Positions 43,747-53,820 of a stretch of DNA of 64,000 nucleotides are shown here, piece after piece. Numbering within the stretch: the first letter of the stretch is position 1; each line of letters opens with the position of its first letter. The translations under genes were made by a program, and so were the position numbers. This DNA comes from Dyella sp. OK004 (GTDB lineage: Bacteria; Pseudomonadota; Gammaproteobacteria; Xanthomonadales; Rhodanobacteraceae): positions 124,001 to 188,000 of the forward strand of contig NZ_FOZI01000003.1 of assembly GCF_900114495.1 (NCBI RefSeq), in the 5' to 3' direction. The notes below the pieces were generated by a model. The model made no database searches. It worked only from the letters and a program-made list of their open reading frames with translations, and had not been told where the DNA came from.

Positions 43747-44576
43747 TGTCCGCACCGCAGGTGCGCATGCTGGTCAACGGCCAGGCAAGCGATGTATTGC
43801 CCGCGCTGGATCGCGGCCTTGCCTATGGCGATGGCCTGTTTGAAACCATTCGCTTCGTGGACGGAGTAGCGCCGTTATGGCCGCGGCACATGCAGCGGCT
43901 GAGCGACAGCTGTGTACGATTGCTACTGCCGGTTCCCGATGTGGAATCTCTATTGGCGGAAGCCTTGCAGGTCGCACAGGGGTGGGCGCAGGCAGTAGTG
44001 CGCATCACTGTCACGCGCGGTCTTGGCGAGCGCGGTTATGCGCTTCCGGTCGTCGTGCAACCTCATCGCGTTGTTGCCGGTTTCGTTGCCCCCGCATGGG
44101 CTGCAAATATCTACGCGCAGGGCGTGCGCCTGCGCGTTTGTAACATCCGGCTGGCCGAGCAACCCCGACTGGCGGGCATGAAACACCTCAATCGCCTGGA
44201 GCAGGTGTTGGCCCGGGCTGAGTGGAGCGACCCGGCCGTGGCCGACGGTCTGCTTTGCGATACGTCGGGCAGGGTGGTATCGACGACGATGGCCAACCTG
44301 TTCGCCGTGATCGATGGCGGCCTGGTCACCCCTTCGCTGGAACGCTGCGGTGTGGCCGGCGTTGCGCGCGCCGAGGTGTTGGCCACGCACGCGGTGCGGG
44401 TACGGGATATTGCTCTGGATGAGCTGCGTCACGCCAGCGAACTCTTCCTCAGTTCAAGCGTTCGCGGCATCCTGCCAGTTCAGGCCGTGGCCGATACCGT
44501 GTATGTTTCCGGGCCGGTCACCCGTGCCATGCAACGGCATTGGCGCGCCCTGGGTTTTCCGATGGAGCAGGCATGA
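43746..44576 (+). CDS. pabC: Aminodeoxychorismate lyase
   Basis: The 276-residue class IV PLP-dependent enzyme has the lysine K146 in G-M-K-H-L-N-R that binds the cofactor, D-R-G-L-A-Y-G-D-G-L-F-E-T near 22-34 and S-T-T-M-A-N-L-F. It releases pyruvate from aminodeoxychorismate to form p-aminobenzoate. Its start overlaps the pabB stop by one base, and its stop overlaps the mltG start by four, the arrangement known from E. coli pabC-mltG-tmk-holB. Confidence 0.95.
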   Translation: MSAPQVRMLVNGQASDVLPALDRGLAYGDGLFETIRFVDGVAPLWPRHMQRLSDSCVRLLLPVPDVESLLAEALQVAQGWAQAVVRITVTRGLGERGYALPVVVQPHRVVAGFVAPAWAANIYAQGVRLRVCNIRLAEQPRLAGMKHLNRLEQVLARAEWSDPAVADGLLCDTSGRVVSTTMANLFAVIDGGLVTPSLERCGVAGVARAEVLATHAVRVRDIALDELRHASELFLSSSVRGILPVQAVADTVYVSGPVTRAMQRHWRALGFPMEQA

Positions 44577-45610
44577 GTCGACGCACGATGCATGGTCGCG
44601 CCTTGTGGCGTGGCGTGGTTCTCCTGGTGTTGCTGGCGATTGCCGGCGCATTGGCCTATGCGTGGCGGGACTACGCTCGTTTTAGTCAGTCCCCGCTCAA
44701 CGTGGCTGCGTCGGGACAAAGTATCGACGTCGGGCGCGGCAGCAGCTTGAAGGACATCGTGGCGCAGTTGCGGCAGCAAGGCATCAGCACTGCGCAGCCC
44801 TTGTATTGGCGCCTGCTGGCCGAACAACTGCGCGTGGCCGGTCGGCTGCATGCAGGCGAATACGCGCTTAGTGCCGGCATGACGCCGCGCGACCTGCTTG
44901 CCGATATGGCGGCCGGCAAAGTGCTGCAGCGCAATTTCACTATCGTCGATGGCTGGACTTTCCGCGATCTGCGTCAGGCGCTGGCGAAAGCGGAAAAGCT
45001 ACGCCAGGACGGCGCGGAACTGGACGATGTTGCGGTCATGCAGAAGATCGGGGCGGAAGGCGAGGTGCCGGAAGGCCGCTTCCTTCCGGAGACCTACGCC
45101 TATGTGAAGGGCGACAGCGATCTGGACATTCTCAAGCGCGCTCACACTGCCATGGGCAAGATGCTGGACGCTCTCTGGCCGCAGCGTGATCCGAAGCTGC
45201 CGCTGGCGACGCCCTATGACGCGCTGATCCTCGCTTCCATTGTGGAGAAGGAAACCGGTCGCGCCGACGAGCGGCCGCGCATTGCCGGTGTGTTCGTGCG
45301 GCGCCTCCAGACGCACATGCTGCTGCAGACCGATCCCACCGTGATCTACGGCATGGGCGAGAGCTACGCGGGCAATATCCACAAAAGCGATCTCACTACC
45401 GATACGCCTTACAACACCTATACCCGTTCCGGTCTGCCGCCGACGCCGATCGCCCTGCCGGGCAAGCCGGCGATCGAGGCGGCGCTGCATCCGGCCTCAG
45501 GCAGCGAGCTTTACTTCGTTGCGCGTGGCGATGGCAGCCATGTGTTCTCCAGCACGCTGGACGAACACAACCACAACGTTGCCTGCTATCAGTTGAAGCG
45601 GTGCCCATGA
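44573..45610 (+). CDS. mltG: Endolytic murein transglycosylase MltG
   Basis: The 345-residue protein has one N-terminal membrane helix (about 11-30), a LysM-like region and the YceG/MltG domain with catalytic Glu225 in A-S-I-V-E-K-E-T-G. It cuts nascent glycan strands to terminate their growth. A C-terminal N-H-N-V-A-C-Y-Q segment is typical. The ATG at 44573 overlaps the pabC stop; an upstream in-frame extension into pabC is not supported. Confidence 0.96.
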   Translation: MSRRTMHGRALWRGVVLLVLLAIAGALAYAWRDYARFSQSPLNVAASGQSIDVGRGSSLKDIVAQLRQQGISTAQPLYWRLLAEQLRVAGRLHAGEYALSAGMTPRDLLADMAAGKVLQRNFTIVDGWTFRDLRQALAKAEKLRQDGAELDDVAVMQKIGAEGEVPEGRFLPETYAYVKGDSDLDILKRAHTAMGKMLDALWPQRDPKLPLATPYDALILASIVEKETGRADERPRIAGVFVRRLQTHMLLQTDPTVIYGMGESYAGNIHKSDLTTDTPYNTYTRSGLPPTPIALPGKPAIEAALHPASGSELYFVARGDGSHVFSSTLDEHNHNVACYQLKRCP

Positions 45611-46245
45611 GCAACAAGCGCGGAAAATTCATCAGCTTGGAAGGCGGCGAAGGCGCCGGCAAGAGCACCTTGCTCGCCGGCCTGCGCGAGCACATCGTTG
45701 CGCACGGCATGGATCTGGTGCTGACCCGCGAGCCGGGCGGTACGGAGCTGGGCGAGGCCGTGCGCGCTATCGTGCTGGATCCCGCGCGCCACGGCATGGT
45801 GGCTGAGGCCGAGTTGCTGCTGATGTTCGCCTCGCGTGCGCAACTGGTGCGCGAAGTGATCGAGCCCGCGTTGGCGGCGGGGCGCTGGGTGTTGTGTGAT
45901 CGCTTTACCGATGCGAGCTATGCGTATCAGGGTGGTGGCCGCGGGCAGCCGGTCGAGCGTATTGCCGAATTGGAGCGCTGGGCCACCGATGGGCTTTCGC
46001 CGGATCTCACTCTGTTGCTGGATTTGCCGGTAGCGACCGGACGTGCCCGCGCTGCTGGCCGCGGCGAGGCTGACCGCATCGAAGTGGAGGCGGATGCCTT
46101 CTTCGAGCGAGTGCGCGAAGCGTATCGCGCGCGCGCCGCCGCGGATCCGGTGCGCTTCCGGGTGATCGATGCTAGCCGAACGCCGACAGAGGTACTGCAG
46201 GCAGCCACTGCCGCGTTGGCACCTATGTTTGAGGTGGCGGCATGA
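45607..46245 (+). CDS. tmk: Thymidylate kinase
   Basis: The 212-residue kinase phosphorylates dTMP. P-loop E-G-G-E-G-A-G-K-S-T spans 12-21, the D-R-F-T-D-A-S-Y-A-Y-Q motif is the dTMP-binding region, and G-R-G-E-A-D-R-I-E belongs to the lid. ATG 45607 overlaps the mltG stop as ATGA, while an in-frame GTG six bases earlier is less likely. Its end overlaps holB by four bases. Confidence 0.97.
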   Translation: MSNKRGKFISLEGGEGAGKSTLLAGLREHIVAHGMDLVLTREPGGTELGEAVRAIVLDPARHGMVAEAELLLMFASRAQLVREVIEPALAAGRWVLCDRFTDASYAYQGGGRGQPVERIAELERWATDGLSPDLTLLLDLPVATGRARAAGRGEADRIEVEADAFFERVREAYRARAAADPVRFRVIDASRTPTEVLQAATAALAPMFEVAA

Positions 46246-47177
46246 CGGCAATGCCGTGGCATGCCGAGCATTGGGCGCGCCTGCAAGCGCGGCGCCAGCG
46301 CGATGCAATGCCTCATGCACTCTTGCTTTGCGGTCCGGCCGGATTGGGCAAGCGCGATTTCATGCATCGTTTCGTGCGTGGCCTGCTATGCGCGCAGCCA
46401 GTGGATGGCGACGCTTGCGGCCATTGCCGCAGCTGCCAGCTGCTCCACGCGGGAACTCACCCCGATGTGGTCGCGTTGAGTTACGGCTTGCGCAAGGACG
46501 GTGTCCAGCGCAGTGAGCTCGTGGTGGACCAGATCCGCGGTCTGTCGGCGCGACTGGCCATGTCCAGCCAGTTCGGCGGCTGGCAGATAGCCAGCATCGA
46601 TCCGGCGGATGCGATGAATGCGGCTGCCGCCAATGCGCTGCTGAAAACCCTGGAAGAGCCTTCGCCGAATACCTTGCTGCTGCTGGTCGCGGACGCGCCG
46701 TGGCGTCTGCCGCAGACCATCCGCAGTCGCTGCCAGCGCATCGAGTTCCAGTTGCCACCGCGCGAACAGGCCCTGGCCTGGCTGCAAGCCGGGGGTGTGA
46801 AGGATGCCGCTACAGCGCTCGATGCTGCGGGTGGCAATCCCGGCATGGCCAAGGCTTGGTCGGAAGAGGGGGCGCTCGCCCGCCGCCAGGAAGTGCGCGA
46901 GGATCTCGCGGCGCTGGCCGCCGGCCGCGGCGAAGCGATGGAAGTCGTGCGTCGCTGGCTGGACAACGAGCCAGGACAGCGCTTGTGGTTTGCCGCTCAA
47001 GCGGCGGCAGACGAGGCCAAGGCACAGGCCGGCACGGGGAGCGGTCCGCTTTCCAGCACGCTCGACGCCGAGGCGCTCGGTGATTGGTATATCGCCGCCA
47101 ATCGGGCGCGCGATGCCTTGCGTGGCCCATTGCGCGGTGATCTGTTGTTGTTGGAGCTGCTCGCGCGCTGGCGCTGA
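46242..47177 (+). CDS. holB: DNA polymerase III delta' subunit
   Basis: The 311-residue clamp-loader subunit has a degenerate P-loop C-G-P-A-G-L-G-K-R-D at 30-39, a zinc module (C50, C59, C62, C65), K-T-L-E-E-P-S-P-N-T and the S-R-C sequence. Delta prime is the stator of the clamp loader and works with DnaX, also encoded in this window. Its position after tmk is conserved across gammaproteobacteria. Confidence 0.95.
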   Translation: MTAMPWHAEHWARLQARRQRDAMPHALLLCGPAGLGKRDFMHRFVRGLLCAQPVDGDACGHCRSCQLLHAGTHPDVVALSYGLRKDGVQRSELVVDQIRGLSARLAMSSQFGGWQIASIDPADAMNAAAANALLKTLEEPSPNTLLLLVADAPWRLPQTIRSRCQRIEFQLPPREQALAWLQAGGVKDAATALDAAGGNPGMAKAWSEEGALARRQEVREDLAALAAGRGEAMEVVRRWLDNEPGQRLWFAAQAAADEAKAQAGTGSGPLSSTLDAEALGDWYIAANRARDALRGPLRGDLLLLELLARWR

Positions 47178-47373
47178 GGCTGCGACTCAGTTGTTCGACT
47201 TTTAACAGCGATGCCCTGGGTGATCATTGGGAGTGTGGAGTGGGACCGCATCGTCTCGACGCGAACATCGGACAGCCGTTGATCCCGCTCCGCCGCCAGG
47301 CATGGGGGGGAGGCCGGCGGGCGACCTCCGGATTTGTCGCTGTCTCGCCATACCAGGCGGGGAGTACCTCCGC

Positions 47374-48282
47374 ATGTCGTTGAGGCTGGACGCGCAGACG
47401 CGCCTGCTGGTGATAGCGCCCCATCCGGATGATGAGTCGATCGCCACCGGTGAGCTGATCCAGCACGTCCGTGCTGCGGGCGGTGCTGCGAACATCCTGT
47501 TGCTCACCGATGGCGACAACAACCCCTGGCCGCAGCGCTGGCTCGAGCGGCGCCTGCGCATCGGCGCGGCTGAACGCGAACGCTGGGGGCTGCGTCGGCG
47601 TGGCGAAGTGGAGCTGGCTCTGCGCCAGCTCGGCTTGCCGCAGGAGGCGATGCATGCCCTGGGTTTGCCGGACATGGGCGTCACCCGTACGCTGCGAAGC
47701 GATCTGCCGGGGATGTTGCGGCACTGGACGGCACGGCTGGATGCATTCCGTCCCAATCTCATCGTGTTTCCCGCGCTGGCCGACCGCCACCCGGATCACA
47801 GCGCCGCTCATGTGCTGACGCGACTGGCCGTGGCGCAATGGGAGGGCGGCAGCTCGCGGCTGCTGAGCTATCTCGTTCATGGTCATGCCGAGGATCAGGG
47901 CGCACTGGTCCAGCTGGAGACCTCGGCGGATATCCATGGGAACAAGTTGGATGCTTTGCGCCAGCATCACAGCCAGATGGCGCTCAGCGGTGCGCGCATG
48001 CACCGCTTGGCAGACCGGCCAGAGCACTACCGCGAGATGGGGATTGCGAGGCAAAGCCTGCCCTGGCAGCCTTCGTCAGTCCTGTGGCCCTGGCTCAAAT
48101 TGACCGTCGCCGATCGAGGGGGAGTGCATAGTTGGTCCTTGGGTGACGCCCCATTGGAGCGGGACAGGGCGGGGCAGTACGTGCTCCGCTTGCCGGCGCC
48201 GGAAGGTCCGCGTTTTGCGAAATTGCACATGGATCTGCCGTCGCCCTGGATTTTTGACCGCTGGGGATGGTGCGAGCTATAG
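47374..48282 (+). CDS. PIG-L family deacetylase
   Basis: The 302-residue protein has the metal-binding A-P-H-P-D-D-E-S motif at 15-22 (His17, Asp19, Asp20) and the later D-R-H-P-D-H-S-A-A-H zinc ligand, as in LmbE/GlcNAc deacetylases. The C-terminal 90 residues are Trp-rich and not part of the usual domain. Its substrate is unknown; an N-acetyl sugar of the envelope is plausible. ATG 47374 has GGGGAG at 47360-47365. It lies between holB and pilZ, which are otherwise adjacent in related genomes, and about 200 bases after holB, so its transcription unit is uncertain. Confidence 0.85.
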   Translation: MSLRLDAQTRLLVIAPHPDDESIATGELIQHVRAAGGAANILLLTDGDNNPWPQRWLERRLRIGAAERERWGLRRRGEVELALRQLGLPQEAMHALGLPDMGVTRTLRSDLPGMLRHWTARLDAFRPNLIVFPALADRHPDHSAAHVLTRLAVAQWEGGSSRLLSYLVHGHAEDQGALVQLETSADIHGNKLDALRQHHSQMALSGARMHRLADRPEHYREMGIARQSLPWQPSSVLWPWLKLTVADRGGVHSWSLGDAPLERDRAGQYVLRLPAPEGPRFAKLHMDLPSPWIFDRWGWCEL

Positions 48283-48400
48283 GCGGGCCGGTATGTGAGG
48301 CAGCTCCCACGCATCGCCTTTTTCGCTTTACGCCCGGCGCCGCCGCTCGTTACGATGCCGCGCATCGGGCCGTTTCCGCCCACGGCCCGCAGGAGCAGGC

Positions 48401-48757
48401 ATGAATCCGGCCATTGCCGCCCGTCAGGGCATTATTTCGCTGAAGATCAAGGACACGGCCGCGCTCTATAACGCGTACATGCCGTTCCTGAAGCATGGCG
48501 GCCTGTTTGCGCCTACGGCGCAGAGTTATTCGCTGGGCGACGAAGTGGTATTGCTGGTGAACCTGGCCGATGAGGGCGAGCGCCTGTCGGTGGCGGGTAA
48601 GGTGGTCTGGGTCACGCCAGTGGGCGCCCAAGGCAACCGCACGGCGGGAATCGGGGTGCAATTCAATGACTCCTCCGATGGTGAGGTCGCAAGGGCCCGC
48701 ATCGAGAACATCCTGGCCGGCATGACCGGCTCGGAGCGTGCCACGCACACCATGTAA
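48401..48757 (+). CDS. pilZ: Type IV pilus PilZ protein
   Basis: The 118-residue protein fits the Xanthomonas PilZ type: short, with G-G-L-F-A-P-T, Y-S-L-G-D-E-V-V-L-L-V-N-L and K-V-V-W-V-T-P. The RxxxR and D/NxSxxG motifs needed to bind c-di-GMP are absent, as in canonical PilZ, which instead acts by binding PilB and FimX during pilus assembly. The gene is at the end of the tmk-holB cluster, its usual place in this lineage, and fits with comEC in suggesting a competence or twitching system. Confidence 0.9.
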   Translation: MNPAIAARQGIISLKIKDTAALYNAYMPFLKHGGLFAPTAQSYSLGDEVVLLVNLADEGERLSVAGKVVWVTPVGAQGNRTAGIGVQFNDSSDGEVARARIENILAGMTGSERATHTM

Positions 48758-48773
48758 CGCGTTGTGTTGACGC

Positions 48774-48802
48774 GACCTTGTCGTGCCTTGCGCGACAAGG
48801 TC
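48774..48802 (+). other. Perfect 10-bp inverted repeat after pilZ
   Basis: GACCTTGTCG (48774-48783) and CGACAAGGTC (48793-48802) can form a stem with a 9-base loop TGCCTTGCG, 16 bases after the pilZ stop. No T-run follows. It could end pilZ transcription by a Rho-linked route or act in the nuo promoter region. Confidence 0.5.
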
Positions 48803-48856
48803 CATTCCCGTGGCTGCAATTTCGATGCCGGGACGCTGCGAAATAGCAGCCAAGGC

Positions 48857-48884
48857 TTGTTGTTGTTAAGCGCACTGATACAAT
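48857..48884 (+). promoter_or_regulatory. Candidate promoter of the nuo operon
   Basis: TTGTTG (48857-48862), 16 bases, TACAAT (48879-48884) is the best -35/-10 pair between pilZ and nuoA. A start near 48891 gives a 5' leader of about 160 bases. Confidence 0.5.
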
Positions 48885-49051
48885 GTCCCGATTCCCGAAT
48901 TCGATCGTGGAAAGTCGGACGCTCGTGGCTTCATCGCGTGCGATCGTGGCTGGATAGCCCATGGCCCTTGTGGGCCTGCCGATCCCAGTTGCCGGACCGT
49001 TTACCCCGACGGTCACTGATGCGCCTCGATGGCGCGGAGGTACGTTACATC

Positions 49052-49408
49052 GTGCTTGCCGAATACTGGCCCATTCTGCTGTTTATCGGCGTCGCCACAG
49101 GTTTAGGTCTGGTCCTGCTGGCCATCGGCCTGCTCGCCGGTCCCAGCCGGCCCGATTCCGAGAAGCTCGCGCCCTATGAGTGCGGCTTTGAGGCTTTCGA
49201 GGATGCGCGCATGCGCTTCGACGTGCGCTATTACCTGCTGGCGATCCTCTTCATTATTTTCGACCTGGAAATTGCCTTCCTGTTTCCGTGGGCCGTGGTG
49301 TTCGACAAGATCGGCATCATCGCGCTCATCGAGATGGCGCTGTTCCTGCTGCTCCTGGTCGTCGGTTTTGCTTACGTGTGGAAGAAGGGAGCGCTGGAAT
49401 GGGAGTGA
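49052..49408 (+). CDS. nuoA: NADH:quinone oxidoreductase subunit A
   Basis: The 118-residue membrane subunit has three helices with [13 protein letters not shown] and [19 protein letters not shown] typical of NuoA. I chose GTG 49052 because GGAGG lies at 49036-49040 and the protein then has the family's usual length; an ATG at 49019 is possible. It stands first in the 14-gene nuo operon and its end overlaps nuoB by 10 bases. Confidence 0.95.
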   Translation: MLAEYWPILLFIGVATGLGLVLLAIGLLAGPSRPDSEKLAPYECGFEAFEDARMRFDVRYYLLAILFIIFDLEIAFLFPWAVVFDKIGIIALIEMALFLLLLVVGFAYVWKKGALEWE

Positions 49409-49956
49409 TCTCCTCTCTTGATCGGGTGATGCATAACCCGCAGCCGTTGAACCTGGTGGACGACATCCTGCGTCCCGCCGGCGACAACCCTGTCATCCAG
49501 CGCGGCTTCGCCACCACCAGCGTCGATGCGCTGATGAATTGGGCGCGTACCGGTTCGATGTGGCCGATGACCTTCGGTCTGGCCTGTTGCGCTGTCGAGA
49601 TGATGCATGCCGGCGCCGCGCGCCTGGATCTGGATCGCTATGGCGTGATCTTCCGCCCGAGTCCGCGCCAGTCCGACGTGATGATCGTGGCCGGCACCCT
49701 GGTCAACAAAATGGCCCCGGCGCTGCGCAAGGTCTACGACCAGATGCCCGACCCGAAGTGGGTCATCTCCATGGGTAGCTGCGCCAACGGCGGCGGCTAT
49801 TACCACTACTCCTATTCCGTGGTGCGCGGCTGCGATCGCATCGTGCCGGTGGACATCTACGTGCCGGGCTGCCCGCCCACGGCCGAAGCACTGATCCACG
49901 GCATTCTGCAGTTGCAGAAGAAGATCCGCCGCACCAGCACCATCGCGCGGTCCTGA
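49399..49956 (+). CDS. nuoB: NADH:quinone oxidoreductase subunit B (cluster N2)
   Basis: The 185-residue subunit holds the terminal [4Fe-4S] cluster N2: adjacent cysteines C63 and C64 in L-A-C-C-A, C128 in M-G-S-C-A-N-G-G-G, and C158 in V-P-G-C-P-P. N2 passes electrons to ubiquinone. It overlaps nuoA by 10 bases; nuoC follows after 9. Confidence 0.97.
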   Translation: MGVISSLDRVMHNPQPLNLVDDILRPAGDNPVIQRGFATTSVDALMNWARTGSMWPMTFGLACCAVEMMHAGAARLDLDRYGVIFRPSPRQSDVMIVAGTLVNKMAPALRKVYDQMPDPKWVISMGSCANGGGYYHYSYSVVRGCDRIVPVDIYVPGCPPTAEALIHGILQLQKKIRRTSTIARS

Positions 49957-49965
49957 GGCCCAGCC

Positions 49966-50694
49966 ATGAGCGAAACGCAAATGAACTCGCTGGCCGAGCG
50001 CCTATCCGCGCGATTCGGCGACACGCTGAAAATCTCCACTGTCCGCAACGAAGTCACCGCCGAAGTGGCCGCTGCCGATCTGATCGCAGTAGCCAAGGCA
50101 CTGCGTGACGAATCGGTTTTCAGCTTCGGCGAAATGGTCGATCTCTGCGGCATCGATTACCTTGGCTATGGCCAGACCGAGTGGGATACCGAGACTGTCT
50201 CCGGCACCGGCTTTTCGCGCGGTGTGGAAGGCGAGGCGATGGGCCGCTTCAAATGGGCCGACCGTCCGCGCGACGTCAATCAGCCGCGTCGTTTCGCGGC
50301 GGTGATCCATCTGCTGTCGATCGAGAACAATCATCGCCTGCGCCTGCGGGTCTTCTGCGAAGACGACTCGCTGCCGGTGGTGCCGTCGGTGACCGGTGTG
50401 TGGGCGGGTTCCAACTGGTTCGAGCGCGAGGCGTTCGACCTGTACGGCATTATTTTCGAAGGCCATCCGGACCTGCGCCGCATCCTGACCGACTACGGTT
50501 TCGTCGGCCATCCGTTCCGCAAAGACTTCCCGCTGATCGGCAACGTCGAAGTGCGCTACGACCCAGAGCAGAAACGCGTCGTCTACGAACCCGTGTCGAT
50601 CGAGCCGCGCGTGCTGGTGCCGCGCGTGATCCGTGACGACGCCGACCTGGTGCAGGCCAAGGCCGAAGCCGCCGATAACTGGCGGGAGAATTGA
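49966..50694 (+). CDS. nuoC: NADH:quinone oxidoreductase subunit C
   Basis: The 242-residue subunit has the 30-kDa motif [22 protein letters not shown] and [14 protein letters not shown]. It is a peripheral-arm scaffold. It is separate from nuoD, unlike the NuoCD fusion of E. coli. nuoD starts 2 bases after its stop. Confidence 0.97.
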   Translation: MSETQMNSLAERLSARFGDTLKISTVRNEVTAEVAAADLIAVAKALRDESVFSFGEMVDLCGIDYLGYGQTEWDTETVSGTGFSRGVEGEAMGRFKWADRPRDVNQPRRFAAVIHLLSIENNHRLRLRVFCEDDSLPVVPSVTGVWAGSNWFEREAFDLYGIIFEGHPDLRRILTDYGFVGHPFRKDFPLIGNVEVRYDPEQKRVVYEPVSIEPRVLVPRVIRDDADLVQAKAEAADNWREN

Positions 50695-50696
50695 GC

Positions 50697-51950
<1,254 letters not shown>

Positions 51951-51969
51951 GCCCGGAGGATAAGAACTC

Positions 51970-52497
51970 ATGAAAGCCACCGGAAATTACGAGCAGGTCA
52001 AGAACGTCGACCCGCTTGCCGTACTCACCGAGCACACCCGCCATCACATCGATGAGTGGGTGGCCAAGTTTCCGCCGGATCGCAAGCGCTCGGCGCTGAT
52101 CCAGGCGTTGTTCGCGGCGCAGGAGCAGAACCAGGGCTTCCTTACCGACGAGCTGATTACTGCCGTCTCGAAGTATCTCGACCTGCCGGCCGTGTGGGCC
52201 TATGAGGTCGCCAGCTTCTACTCGATGCTGGAGACCAAGCCGGTCGGCCGCAACAACGTGGCGATCTGCACCAATATCTCGTGCTGGCTCAACGGCGCCG
52301 AGGATCTGGTAAAGCATTGCGAGAAGAAGCTCGGCGTCAAGCTCGGCGAAAGTACGCCGGATGGCCGCGTCTATCTCAAGCGCGAAGAAGAATGCATCGC
52401 CGCCTGCGCCTGCGCGCCGGCGATGACCGTCAATGGTCACTACCACGAGCGTCTGTCGATCGAAAAGATCGACGAGATCCTCGACGGTCTCAAGTAA
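51970..52497 (+). CDS. nuoE: NADH:quinone oxidoreductase subunit E
   Basis: The 175-residue subunit binds [2Fe-2S] cluster N1a through C100, C105, C142 and C146 (C-T-N-I-S-C and E-C-I-A-A-C). It is part of the NADH dehydrogenase module with NuoF and NuoG. G-x-x-A-N-A-type features of the fold are as expected. Confidence 0.97.
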   Translation: MKATGNYEQVKNVDPLAVLTEHTRHHIDEWVAKFPPDRKRSALIQALFAAQEQNQGFLTDELITAVSKYLDLPAVWAYEVASFYSMLETKPVGRNNVAICTNISCWLNGAEDLVKHCEKKLGVKLGESTPDGRVYLKREEECIAACACAPAMTVNGHYHERLSIEKIDEILDGLK

Positions 52498-52509
52498 GGG
52501 CAGGGCGTC

Positions 52510-53820
52510 ATGGCATACGGTCCGGCACCCCAGGAACATCAGGTCGTCTACACCACGCTGCATTTCGACAAGCCGTGGGCGATGGACAGCTACACCCAGG
52601 TCGGTGGCTATGAAGCGTGGAAGAAGATCCTCGCCGAGAAGCCCGATCCGAACACGCTGATCGAAGAAATCAAGAAGAGCAACCTGCGCGGCCGCGGCGG
52701 CGCAGGTTTCCCGACTGGCCTGAAGTGGTCCTTCATGCCGAAGGGCACCATGCAGAAGTACATCCTCTGCAACTCCGACGAGTCGGAGCCGGGTACCTGC
52801 AAGGATCGCGACATCCTGCGCTTCAACCCGCATTCGGTGATCGAGGGTATGGCCATCGCGTGCTACTGCACGGGTTCCACAGCGGCCTACAACTACCTGC
52901 GAGGCGAATTCCATCACGAGCCTTTCGAGCACTTCGAAGAGGCGCTGAAGGAAGCTTACGCGGCCGGCCTGCTGGGCAAGAACATCCAGGGCACCGGTAT
53001 CGACGTCGATATCTACGGTGCGCTCGGCGCCGGTGCCTACATCTGCGGTGAAGAAACCGCGCTGATGGAGTCGCTGGAAGGCAAGAAGGGCCAGCCGCGC
53101 TTCAAGCCGCCGTTCCCGGCCAACTTCGGCCTGTACGGTAAGCCGTCGACCATCAACAACACCGAAACCTACGCCTCGGTGCCGGCCATTCTGCGCAAGG
53201 GCGCGGATTGGTTCCTGGCGCAGAGCAAGACCAAGAACGGTGGCCCGAAGATTTTCTCGGTCTCCGGTTGCGTGCAGAAGGGCGGCAATTTCGAAGTGCC
53301 GCTCGGCACCACCTTTGACGAACTGCTGGAAATGGCCGGTGGCCTGCGTCCGGGTCGCACCCTGAAGGGCGCGGTTCCGGGTGGCGTATCCATGCCGGTG
53401 CTGCGCGCCGAGCAGCTGAAGGGCCTGCCTTTCGATTACGACACCTTGCGCGATCTCAAGACGGGTCTCGGCTCCGGCGCCATCGTGGTGCTGGACGACA
53501 CCGTCTGCACGGTGCGCTTCACCCGCCGCATCTCGCAGTTCTTCCATAAAGAATCCTGCGGACAGTGCACGCCGTGCCGCGAAGGCACCGGCTGGATGCA
53601 CCGCGTGCTGGACCGCATCGTGGAAGGCAAGGGCACGATGGACGACCTGCATCGCCTGAAGGCCATCGCCGGCCAGATCGAAGGCCACACCATCTGCGCG
53701 TTCGGCGAAGCCGCCGCGTGGCCGGTGCAGGGCTTCCTGCGCCAGTTCTGGGATGAATTCGAGTACTACATCGTCAACGGTCGCTCCATCGTCGACGACA
53801 AGCTGGGAGCCGCTGCATGA
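52510..53820 (+). CDS. nuoF: NADH:quinone oxidoreductase subunit F (NADH/FMN site)
   Basis: The 436-residue subunit oxidises NADH with FMN. The [16 protein letters not shown] and [10 protein letters not shown] motifs bind NADH and FMN; cluster N3 is held by C350, C353, C356 ([10 protein letters not shown]) and C396. The stop overlaps the nuoG start (ATGA). Confidence 0.97.
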   Translation: MAYGPAPQEHQVVYTTLHFDKPWAMDSYTQVGGYEAWKKILAEKPDPNTLIEEIKKSNLRGRGGAGFPTGLKWSFMPKGTMQKYILCNSDESEPGTCKDRDILRFNPHSVIEGMAIACYCTGSTAAYNYLRGEFHHEPFEHFEEALKEAYAAGLLGKNIQGTGIDVDIYGALGAGAYICGEETALMESLEGKKGQPRFKPPFPANFGLYGKPSTINNTETYASVPAILRKGADWFLAQSKTKNGGPKIFSVSGCVQKGGNFEVPLGTTFDELLEMAGGLRPGRTLKGAVPGGVSMPVLRAEQLKGLPFDYDTLRDLKTGLGSGAIVVLDDTVCTVRFTRRISQFFHKESCGQCTPCREGTGWMHRVLDRIVEGKGTMDDLHRLKAIAGQIEGHTICAFGEAAAWPVQGFLRQFWDEFEYYIVNGRSIVDDKLGAAA

